Source of the DNA: Acutalibacter sp. 1XD8-33
GTDB lineage: Bacteria; Bacillota; Clostridia; Oscillospirales; Acutalibacteraceae
Reading direction: 5' to 3'
DNA: 64,000 bases
Assembly: GCF_003612555.1 (NCBI RefSeq)
Contig: NZ_RAZF01000001.1
Coordinates: 62,001-126,000, forward strand
Shown: piece after piece, positions 35,275 to 42,980 of the stretch
Position numbering within the stretch: position 1 is the stretch's first letter
How the letters are laid out: each line of letters begins with the position of its first letter
Position numbers and translations under genes: made by a program
The notes under the pieces: model-generated
Seen by the model: the letters and a program-made list of their open reading frames with translations, nothing else
Databases searched by the model: none
What the model was told of the DNA's origin: nothing

Positions 35275-36363
35275 ATGCAGTTTGAAGAAATCCAGCGAGT
35301 GGAACCTTATTTGCTGTCTAAAGAGGAGAAGGAACCGCTTCTAACAAAAAGACTCCTTTCCTTGACCGAACATCACAGAAAAAATTGTCCGGAGTATAGA
35401 AGAATCCTGGAAAGCATTGGGTATAGCAACAGGGAGATATCCTCTTATACGGAGCTGCCGTTTTTGCCGGTGAGATTGTTCAAGGAAATTCCGCTGAAGA
35501 GCATGCCCGGGCAGGAGATTGTAAAAACGGTCACCTCTTCAGGTACCACAGGTCAGGCAGTCTCCCGGATCTTTCTGGACAGGACAACGGCATCAAATCA
35601 GCAGAAGGCCTTGGTGAAGATTGTGTCCAGCTTTACCGGATCCAAGCGTATGCCAATGATCCTGATTGATTGTCCTTCCGTGCTGAAAAACCGGGCGGCT
35701 TTTTCTGCAAGGGGAGCGGGGATACTGGGTTTCTCCATCTTTGGAACGGAAAAGATGTATGCGCTGGATGATGAGATGAAGCTGAACCTTTCTGCCCTTC
35801 GAGACTTTCTAGACAGGCATCGGGGAGAGCGCATTCTGCTCTTTGGATTCACCTTTATGATCTGGCAGCATTTCTATCAGGAGCTGCTGCGTCTGAAGCA
35901 GAGTGGTACGGTTTTTGATCTGTCTGGCTGCATGCTCATCCATGGGGGCGGGTGGAAGAAGCTCATACAGGAGGCGGTTTCCCGGGAAGCCTTTCATCAG
36001 AAGCTGGAGGAGGTGTGCGGCCTTACGGAGATCCACGACTATTATGGAATGGTGGAGCAGACCGGCTGCATCTATATGGAGTGTGAATATGGACATCTTC
36101 ATGCTTCGGTTTTCTCGGACGTTATAGTCCGCAGCCCCTGGGACTTTTCCCCGCTAAAACCGGGAGAGCGGGGGATCCTGCAAGTGCTCTCAACGATACC
36201 GGAATCCTATCCGGGCCACTCCCTCTTAACGGAGGATAAGGGAATCCTGCTGGGCGAGGATGACTGCCCCTGTGGAAGAAAGGGAAAATACTTTACAGTG
36301 TGCGGAAGATTGGCAAATGCGGAGATCAGGGGGTGTAGCGATACCTATGCGGCTGGATTTTGA
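35275..36363 (+). CDS. LuxE-like acyl-protein synthetase 2
   Basis: 362 residues, paralogue of the gene at 25620: TSSGTTGQAVSRIFLD (about 87), FGFTFMIWQHFYQELL, YYGMVEQTGCIYMECEYGH and DDCPCGRKGKY then RGCSDTY near the end. The second copy in one locus suggests a second acid-to-aldehyde reduction on a different substrate. GAAGGAAGGGAGG precedes ATG 35275. Confidence 0.84.
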   Translation: MQFEEIQRVEPYLLSKEEKEPLLTKRLLSLTEHHRKNCPEYRRILESIGYSNREISSYTELPFLPVRLFKEIPLKSMPGQEIVKTVTSSGTTGQAVSRIFLDRTTASNQQKALVKIVSSFTGSKRMPMILIDCPSVLKNRAAFSARGAGILGFSIFGTEKMYALDDEMKLNLSALRDFLDRHRGERILLFGFTFMIWQHFYQELLRLKQSGTVFDLSGCMLIHGGGWKKLIQEAVSREAFHQKLEEVCGLTEIHDYYGMVEQTGCIYMECEYGHLHASVFSDVIVRSPWDFSPLKPGERGILQVLSTIPESYPGHSLLTEDKGILLGEDDCPCGRKGKYFTVCGRLANAEIRGCSDTYAAGF

Positions 36364-37549
36364 GAAGATTCAAATTTGTCTGGGAAGCCAACAAATTCTG
36401 GAGCGTATGTCAGAGCTCCCCGCAGAACTTCCCTTTGCCCCTGCTCGGATCGAGTTTTTAAACCAAGTTTCGGGCATGCTTTTGGCCAGCCGGGAGGCCA
36501 AGAGGTATCCGGATGTGGTTACGTTCGCTTTTTGGATTCGAAAAGCAAATGTACTTCGAAAAAGAGACGAGGTGATGCAAGAGGGCAAATTCCGCATGGG
36601 CAGGGGGCTGGTTTTCCACATTGCGCCCTCCAATGTCGCGGTAAACTACGCATATTCTTTTGCGGTGAGTTTCCTTTTGGGAAATGCCAATATTGTCCGG
36701 CTGCCTAGCAAAGAATTTCCTCAGACAGATATCATCAACCAGGCGATCCGAAAGGTTCTAGAAGAAAGAGGTGGGGGGCTGGAAAATACGATGGCCTTTG
36801 TCCGCTACTCCAGGAGCAAAGAGATTAACGACTATTTCTCCCAGAACTGTAACGTGCGGATAGTGTGGGGCGGCGACGAGACGATCCGTGAAATCCGAAA
36901 AAGCGAGCTTCCTCCCCGAGGAGAAGAACTCACCTTTGCAGACCGGTATTCTATCTGTGTGATAGACGGAGGAACGTATATATCGATACCTGATAAAGCG
37001 CGGGTTGCCCAGGACTTTTACAATGATACGTATCTTTCGGATCAGAACGCCTGCAGTTCGCCCAGGCTGGTATGCTGGACAGGACAGAAAGACGAGGTAG
37101 AGCGAGCCAGAACGGTATTCTGGGAGGAGCTTTGGAAGATAGCGGCGGAGAAGTACCATCCACAGCCTGTACAGTTTATGGATAAGCTTGTAAACGCCTG
37201 CCTTGCGGCTGTAGAAATTTCAGGGATTCGTGTTGTAAAGATGAAGGATAATCTGATTACGAGGATAGAGCTAGAGAGTATAACCTCCCAAATACAGGAA
37301 CGCCGGGGGCACTCGGGATTCTTCTATGAGTGCTATCTGAACGAGGCGGTAGAGCTGGCGCCGGTCTGCGGAGAGAAGCTACAGACCATTGCCTGCCTGG
37401 GATGCAAGGAATGGCTGATGCCCTTGATTGGCTCTGGGGTAAAGGGAATCGACCGGGTTGTCTCCATTGGCGACACGATGGATTTCGACTTTGTCTGGGA
37501 CGGATATGATCTGGTAGAAAGGCTAAGCCGCGAGATTTCCATAGGATAG
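36347..37549 (+). CDS. LuxC-like acyl reductase 2
   Basis: 400 residues, paralogue of the gene at 26680. GRGLVFHIAPSNVAVNYAYS (about 85), RIVWGGDETIREIRKS, and active-site SDQNACSSPRLV (Cys about 236). It overlaps LuxE 2 by 17 bases and starts in the same sequence context as LuxC 1. It ends the first block of the locus; after it come a double palindrome and the CDP-sugar genes. Confidence 0.86.
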   Translation: MRLDFEKIQICLGSQQILERMSELPAELPFAPARIEFLNQVSGMLLASREAKRYPDVVTFAFWIRKANVLRKRDEVMQEGKFRMGRGLVFHIAPSNVAVNYAYSFAVSFLLGNANIVRLPSKEFPQTDIINQAIRKVLEERGGGLENTMAFVRYSRSKEINDYFSQNCNVRIVWGGDETIREIRKSELPPRGEELTFADRYSICVIDGGTYISIPDKARVAQDFYNDTYLSDQNACSSPRLVCWTGQKDEVERARTVFWEELWKIAAEKYHPQPVQFMDKLVNACLAAVEISGIRVVKMKDNLITRIELESITSQIQERRGHSGFFYECYLNEAVELAPVCGEKLQTIACLGCKEWLMPLIGSGVKGIDRVVSIGDTMDFDFVWDGYDLVERLSREISIG

Positions 37550-37566
37550 CCTTACGGACCGGTTTT

Positions 37567-37610
37567 AAACGAGGACGTCCTCGTTTATTGCCACAGTGCA
37601 CTGTGGCAAT
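37567..37610. repeat. Two adjacent perfect palindromes
   Basis: A 20-bp perfect palindrome (AAACGAGGAC and its complement, 37567-37586) is followed without a gap by a 24-bp perfect palindrome (ATTGCCACAGTG and its complement, 37587-37610). No T run follows, so this is not a standard terminator. It lies in the only sizeable gap (37550-37684) between the LuxC 2 gene and the CDP-sugar genes. Confidence 0.85.
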
Positions 37611-37684
37611 AAACGCATCATGATAATGAGCGATTGAAAATAGCAAATTAGCTAAAAAAGAAAGGTTTTCTGGAAGGAGAAGGT

Positions 37685-38461
37685 ATGAAGGCTATCATCC
37701 TTGCGGGAGGCTTTGGCACCCGCATATCGGAAGAGTCCCAGTTCAAACCCAAGCCCATGGTGGAACTGGGCGGTATGCCCATTATCTGGCATATCATGAA
37801 GCTCTATAGCTACTATGGCTTCCACGAGTTTATCATCTGCGCGGGTTACAAGCAGCATGTTATCAAGGAATATTTTGCGGATTACTTTCTCCATACCTCG
37901 GATATCACATTCGATTTTACCGAAGGCAGAAACGATATGACTGTCCACAAAAGCACGTCCGAACCTTGGAAAGTAACCGTTGTGAACACAGGACTCAATA
38001 CCATGACCGGCGGACGGGTAAAACGGGTAAAAGAGTATATTGGCGGAGAACCCTTTCTGCTTACCTATGGAGACGGGGTGGCAGACTTGAATATTGCCGA
38101 GTCGGTGCGGTTTCATCAGTCCCACGGGAAAATGGTAACGATTTCAGCCTATAATGCGGGGCAGCGCTTTGGCGTACTGGACATTGACGAAAGAGGCGGC
38201 ATCCGGGAGTTCCGGGAGAAAACCCAGGGTGATGGAAACCTGATCAATATTGGCTTTATGGTGTGCCAGCCTGAATTTCTGGATTACATATCTGGAGACG
38301 GCGATATACTGGAAAAAGCGCCGCTGGAGAGCGCCGCGAGAGACGGTCAGCTTATGGCCTATAAGCATACAGGGTTCTGGCAATGCATGGACACGGTGCG
38401 GGAGAAAAATCTACTGGAAACCATGTGGGCGGAAGATCGAGCCCCGTGGAAGGTTTGGTAG
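37685..38461 (+). CDS. rfbF: Glucose-1-phosphate cytidylyltransferase
   Basis: 258 residues, the usual length. LAGGFGTRISEESQFKPKPM (6-25) and VELGGMPIIWHIMKLYSYYG are diagnostic of RfbF/DdhA. It makes CDP-glucose from CTP and glucose-1-phosphate, the entry to CDP-3,6-dideoxyhexoses. GGAAGGAGAAGGT precedes ATG 37685. Confidence 0.95.
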   Translation: MKAIILAGGFGTRISEESQFKPKPMVELGGMPIIWHIMKLYSYYGFHEFIICAGYKQHVIKEYFADYFLHTSDITFDFTEGRNDMTVHKSTSEPWKVTVVNTGLNTMTGGRVKRVKEYIGGEPFLLTYGDGVADLNIAESVRFHQSHGKMVTISAYNAGQRFGVLDIDERGGIREFREKTQGDGNLINIGFMVCQPEFLDYISGDGDILEKAPLESAARDGQLMAYKHTGFWQCMDTVREKNLLETMWAEDRAPWKVW

Positions 38462-38472
38462 AGGAGATGAGT

Positions 38473-39534
38473 ATGATGAATTTGGCTTTTTTAAAGGGCA
38501 AAAGGGTCTTTGTGACAGGGCATACAGGCTTTAAGGGAGCCTGGCTCTGCCGCATTCTAGTTGGTGCGGGCGCGGAGGTGACGGGTTACTCTCTGCCGCC
38601 TCCAACAGAACCAAATTTGTTTTCTTTGGCCGGCTTGGATGGAAGGATGACCTCAGTGCTTGGGGATATCCGAGATAGGAGCAAGCTGGAACAGACCTTT
38701 CATGCCGCTCAACCAGAGATCGTCTTTCATTTAGCAGCGCAGCCTATTGTGCGGGATAGTTACAAAGCCCCTGTGTATACATATGAGATAAATGTGATGG
38801 GAACGGTAAATTTGCTGGAGTGCATTCGGACCTCGCCGAATCTTGTGAAGTCTGTGGTAATCGTTACGACGGATAAGGTATACGAAAATCAGAATTGGGC
38901 CTGGGGATATCGAGAGAGTGATCCATTAGATGGACATGACCCCTATTCCAATTCTAAGTCCTGCGCGGAGTTGGTAACGCACAGCTATGTCGGCAGCTTT
39001 TTTGCCGATACGGAGACGGCGGTATCCACAGTGCGGGCAGGCAACGTGATTGGCGGGGGCGATTTTGCCAATGACAGAATTATTCCGGACTGTGTGCGGG
39101 CGGTTCAGTCTCAAATGCCTATTGTTGTTCGGAACCCTCATTCTGTCAGGCCCTATCAGCATGTGTTGGAGGCCCTCTTTGCCTACTTATTAGTTGCACA
39201 ACGGCAATATGAGAACAAAGGGGATTCTGGATGGTATAATGTGGGGCCGGAGGATGAGGACTGTTTGACTACCGGAGCATTGACAGATTTGTTTTGCCAA
39301 ATATGGGGGGAGGGAGCGGCCTGGGAGAACCGGTCCGAGGCTGAGGCGCCTCATGAGGACCAGTTTTTAAAATTGGACTGCTCAAAGCTGAAGTCAACGT
39401 TTCACTGGAGGCCCCGTTGGAATATTGCGAAAGCGGTCGGCCAAACCGTGAAATGGACAAAGATTTGGCTGGAGAATGGTGATTTGCCCCGGGAAATGGA
39501 CAGACAGATTGAAGAATTTTTGAATAAGAAATAA
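38473..39534 (+). CDS. rfbG: CDP-glucose 4,6-dehydratase
   Basis: 353 residues: KRVFVTGHTGFKGAWLCRIL (9-28; the HTGFKG loop is typical for RfbG), HLAAQPIVRDSY, TTDKVYENQNWAWGYRE, and DPYSNSKSCAEL (Tyr-x3-Lys). It produces CDP-4-keto-6-deoxyglucose. ATG 38473 follows GAGGAG; ATG 38467 and 38476 are alternatives. Confidence 0.93.
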   Translation: MMNLAFLKGKRVFVTGHTGFKGAWLCRILVGAGAEVTGYSLPPPTEPNLFSLAGLDGRMTSVLGDIRDRSKLEQTFHAAQPEIVFHLAAQPIVRDSYKAPVYTYEINVMGTVNLLECIRTSPNLVKSVVIVTTDKVYENQNWAWGYRESDPLDGHDPYSNSKSCAELVTHSYVGSFFADTETAVSTVRAGNVIGGGDFANDRIIPDCVRAVQSQMPIVVRNPHSVRPYQHVLEALFAYLLVAQRQYENKGDSGWYNVGPEDEDCLTTGALTDLFCQIWGEGAAWENRSEAEAPHEDQFLKLDCSKLKSTFHWRPRWNIAKAVGQTVKWTKIWLENGDLPREMDRQIEEFLNKK

Positions 39535-39544
39535 GGAGAGCCGT

Positions 39545-40879
39545 ATGCGTACAAAAGAGGAAATCCGGCAGGAGATATTTTCCCTGGTAAAAGAGTATCA
39601 TGAAATGGAGCAGGCGGCAAAACAGCCTTTTAGGCCCGGGCAGAAAATCCCCTATTGCTCCCGAGTCTATGATGAAAAAGAACAAATCAATCTGGTGGAC
39701 TCAGCCTTGGAATTCTGGCTGACGGCCGGACGGTTCTGCCGTGAATTTGAGCAGGGACTGGGTAGCTTTCTGGGTATAAAGCATGTGGCCGCAGTAAACT
39801 CCGGTTCTTCCGCAAATCTGTTGGCTTTTATGACGCTGACATCGCCCTTGCTTCAGGAGCGTGCTATCCGGCGAGGCGATGAGGTGATTTGTGTAGCGGC
39901 AGCATTCCCCACTAGTGTAACGCCAATTTTGCAGTATGGTGCGGTGCCGGTGTTTGTGGATGTGGAGCTGGGAACCTACAATGTGGATGTTTCTATGTTA
40001 GAGAAAGCGCTTTCGGAAAAGACGAAGTGTGTTTTTCTGGCCCATACCCTGGGGAATCCCTTCAACTTGAAGGCGGTAAAGGATTTTTGCGACAAACACG
40101 GCTTATGGCTGATTGAGGACAACTGTGATGCCCTTGGCGCGGCTTATGACAGGGGAGAGGGTTATGAAAAAACAGGCACTATTGGCGACCTGGGGACCTC
40201 CAGCTTTTATCCAGCTCATCATCTGACCATGGGAGAAGGCGGCGCGGTATACACAAACAATGATCTGCTCAGCCGCATTATGTTCTCCATGCGGGATTGG
40301 GGGCGGGACTGCGTGTGCCCGCCTGGAATGGATGATACCTGTGGGCACCGGTTCGACGGGCAGTATGGCCTGCTGCCCAAGGGGTACGACCACAAGTATG
40401 TTTACTCCCACTTGGGATACAATTTGAAGATCACGGATATGCAGGCGGCGGTTGGGTGCGCCCAGCTGAAAAAATTAGGCGGCTTTGTGGAGAAAAGGCG
40501 GGAAAACTGGCAAATCCTGCGGGGAGGGCTTGCGCCGGCAGAGGATAAACTGATTTTACCCTATTGCGAGAAAGAGGCCTGGCCTAGCTGGTTTGGTTTT
40601 TTGCTCACGGTGCGGGAGGGAATCAGCCGGGAGAAGGTTGTGAAGTATATTGAGGACAGGGGCGTGCAGACGCGGATGCTGTTTTCGGGCAACCTGCTGC
40701 GGCACCCCTGTTTCGATGAACTGCGCAAGGCGGAAACTGGCTACCGCGTGGTAGGTGATTTGGCAAACACGGATAAAATCGTGAACGACACTTTCTGGGT
40801 AGGCGTGTATCCGGGGATGACAAAGGACATGCTGGACTATATGGTCCAGACAATTTTGGAGGCAGTGGAGGAACAGTGA
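39545..40879 (+). CDS. rfbH: CDP-6-deoxy-4-keto-glucose 3-dehydrase (RfbH/E1)
   Basis: 444 residues of the DegT fold, but the Schiff-base lysine is replaced by histidine (YPAHHLTMGEGG, His225/226), the hallmark of the PMP-dependent 3-dehydrase E1. A cluster-type cysteine pattern DCVCPPGMDDTC (C-x-C-x7-C) follows, as expected for its 2Fe-2S centre. It removes the C3 hydroxyl to give the CDP-4-keto-3,6-dideoxy sugar, using a separate reductase (E3), for which no gene is visible here. AAGGAGAG precedes the start. Confidence 0.94.
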   Translation: MRTKEEIRQEIFSLVKEYHEMEQAAKQPFRPGQKIPYCSRVYDEKEQINLVDSALEFWLTAGRFCREFEQGLGSFLGIKHVAAVNSGSSANLLAFMTLTSPLLQERAIRRGDEVICVAAAFPTSVTPILQYGAVPVFVDVELGTYNVDVSMLEKALSEKTKCVFLAHTLGNPFNLKAVKDFCDKHGLWLIEDNCDALGAAYDRGEGYEKTGTIGDLGTSSFYPAHHLTMGEGGAVYTNNDLLSRIMFSMRDWGRDCVCPPGMDDTCGHRFDGQYGLLPKGYDHKYVYSHLGYNLKITDMQAAVGCAQLKKLGGFVEKRRENWQILRGGLAPAEDKLILPYCEKEAWPSWFGFLLTVREGISREKVVKYIEDRGVQTRMLFSGNLLRHPCFDELRKAETGYRVVGDLANTDKIVNDTFWVGVYPGMTKDMLDYMVQTILEAVEEQ

Positions 40880-41742
40880 ATATTCTGCTGACAGGTGCGA
40901 CGGGGTATCTTGGAAGTTGTCTGGCTCAGATGCTGTTGGCAGAAGGGCATACTGTTTCCTGTATAGTAAGAGATGTCAATCGTTTAAATCGATTAGCCCC
41001 ATTCAGCAATAAAGTCAATTTGGTATCTATAGAGCAGATAAAACCTTGCATGGAGCAATTGAAATGTGAAATGGTGGTTCATACTGCATGTACCTATGCC
41101 CGAGGGAGTAATACCATAGAGGACGTAATTGCCGGAAATTTGACATTTCCCCTGAGGGTTTTGCAAATTGCGGCAGAGGCTGGCGTTCAGCGGTGGATTA
41201 ATACAGGTACGGGGCTACCTTCTCAGGTGAATTCATATGCTTTGGCAAAAAAACAGTTTGCCCAATGGGGGGAAAGGTATGGGAAAGGAGGGATGCTCCA
41301 ATTTATCGAGTTGCAATTAGAGCACTTCTATGGGCCTAACTTGCCAGAAGAAAATTTTCTAGCTTGGGTTACGTATAAGTTAAAAAAGAATATGCCATTA
41401 GAATTGACGGAAGGAAAGCAGCGTAGGGATTTTATCAGTATCTATGATGTTTTGCGTACATATAGGACGGTTATAGATGCCAACTTTGCGGAACCATACT
41501 TAGAGATTCCCGTTGGAAGTGGAATTTCAGTAAGCCTCCGCGAGGTGGTCGAATATTTAAAGGAAAGAATTGCCTCTCAGTCTCTTCTGCAATTTGGGGC
41601 GATTCCCTATCGGGAATTTGAGCCGGATAGTTGTTGTAATGTAGAAAAGATGAAGTCTCTAGGCATTAAGTCTACAATATATTGGAAGGATGGCATGCAG
41701 GCTTCGCTTGTTATGAATGAATCGACTACAAATAAACTCTAA
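40876..41742 (+). CDS. NAD-dependent sugar reductase, CDP-abequose synthase-like
   Basis: 288 residues: NILLTGATGYLGSCLAQMLL (2-21), catalytic SYALAKKQFAQWGERYG (Tyr-x3-Lys; the KKQF stretch is typical of RfbJ-type synthases), LEHFYGP and RRDFISIYDVLRTY. It probably reduces the 4-keto group of the RfbH product to abequose, paratose or a related 3,6-dideoxyhexose. GTG 40876 overlaps the rfbH stop. Base composition drops sharply from here to about 43900, suggesting a different origin for the last genes of the locus. Confidence 0.78.
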   Translation: MNILLTGATGYLGSCLAQMLLAEGHTVSCIVRDVNRLNRLAPFSNKVNLVSIEQIKPCMEQLKCEMVVHTACTYARGSNTIEDVIAGNLTFPLRVLQIAAEAGVQRWINTGTGLPSQVNSYALAKKQFAQWGERYGKGGMLQFIELQLEHFYGPNLPEENFLAWVTYKLKKNMPLELTEGKQRRDFISIYDVLRTYRTVIDANFAEPYLEIPVGSGISVSLREVVEYLKERIASQSLLQFGAIPYREFEPDSCCNVEKMKSLGIKSTIYWKDGMQASLVMNESTTNKL

Positions 41743-41757
41743 AAGGAGTTATTGATA

Positions 41758-42933
41758 ATGGAAATATGTGAAGTAGAAAAGAAACTGCGAAATGCAATTT
41801 TAAAATTTCAGCCTAATTGTGGCTTAGGATTTCTGGTTCCTGTTGTGGAGCATTGCAATCTGAATTGCAGATCATGTGTTCATTGTGCGCCGTTGGTAAA
41901 AGAGAAATTTATGGATATAGCAGAATATGAGAAAGATCTGGCGCAGTTATCAGAGCTTTTTCATGGAGAAATGAATTATGTCTTGTTGATGGGAGGGGAG
42001 CCGTTGCCGCATCCGCAAATAAATGAATTTATGAGGGTGACTAGAGCTGCATTCCCAACGGGAATAATTGAAATTGTGACAAATGGTATTCTTTTGCCCG
42101 CTATGGGAGAAAAGTTTTGGCGTACCTGCCATAGCTGTAATGTGATCATTAGTCCAACAGAATATCCAATCAACTTTGATTATAATTATTGCTCTGAGAT
42201 TGCAAGTCAATTCAATGTGAAGTACCAGTTCTATTTTTCTGGCAGCAAGAGAATGAGCAAGTGGTATCCGCTTTTTCCAAGCGCAGTGGGAGAGGCGCGA
42301 AGGTCTGCTCCAGAGCATTATTCTCGTTGTTCTATGGCAAATCAATGTGTTACTTTAAAAGAGGGTAAAATGTATCCCTGCACACCGGCTGCATTTGCCT
42401 ACCATTTGAAAGAGTATTTCAAAATAGATTTGGCTTTGTCTCAGCGTGATGGGATTGATATCTATTCGGTGAAAACTGGAGATGAATTACTGGAAAAATT
42501 GGCAAGGCCGATTCCTTTTTGCAGCTTTTGTGATATTGTTGATCAGGATAAGGCGATCTCTTTTGAATGGGAGATATCAAAAAGGAATCCCTATGAGTGG
42601 CTTGGTTTTGAATTTTCGGAATTCGATATCCAATACCTGAAAGATAATAACTTAACTATATACATATTTGGAGCTGGCGAATGGGGGCGAAAGGCTGTTA
42701 AAAAGCTACGGGAAGCCGAAATTTCTGTAAAGGCGGTGCTGGCAACGCGGTTAAAGGGCAATAGAAATGAAATTGAAGGCGTACCAATTCTCCACATACA
42801 CAGTTGCGGGGATGTAGAAAAGGACAGTGTCTGCCTTGTAGCAATAGAAAAGTACGAAATGAAAGAGGAAGTTTATCCTGTGCTTTCTGAAATGGGCTTT
42901 GGAGATGTAATTCCGGTCAGAATAAATTTTTGA
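41758..42933 (+). CDS. Radical SAM enzyme with C-terminal Rossmann-like domain
   Basis: 391 residues. SAM cluster motif CNLNCRSC (Cys33, 37, 40), MGGEPLPHP (about 79), TNGILLPAMG and later cysteines (MYPCTPAA, PFCSFCD) resembling an auxiliary-cluster region. The last about 95 residues (TIYIFGAGEWGRKAVKKLRE) form the recurrent Rossmann-like domain of the locus. AT-rich like its neighbours. AAGGAG at 41743 favours ATG 41758. It may modify the CDP-sugar or the glycan; the reaction is not deducible. Confidence 0.8.
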   Translation: MEICEVEKKLRNAILKFQPNCGLGFLVPVVEHCNLNCRSCVHCAPLVKEKFMDIAEYEKDLAQLSELFHGEMNYVLLMGGEPLPHPQINEFMRVTRAAFPTGIIEIVTNGILLPAMGEKFWRTCHSCNVIISPTEYPINFDYNYCSEIASQFNVKYQFYFSGSKRMSKWYPLFPSAVGEARRSAPEHYSRCSMANQCVTLKEGKMYPCTPAAFAYHLKEYFKIDLALSQRDGIDIYSVKTGDELLEKLARPIPFCSFCDIVDQDKAISFEWEISKRNPYEWLGFEFSEFDIQYLKDNNLTIYIFGAGEWGRKAVKKLREAEISVKAVLATRLKGNRNEIEGVPILHIHSCGDVEKDSVCLVAIEKYEMKEEVYPVLSEMGFGDVIPVRINF

Positions 42934-42980
42934 TCCAAGGAATTTGAATGTAAAGAACAATTTTTTGGAGGAACTGGCTG

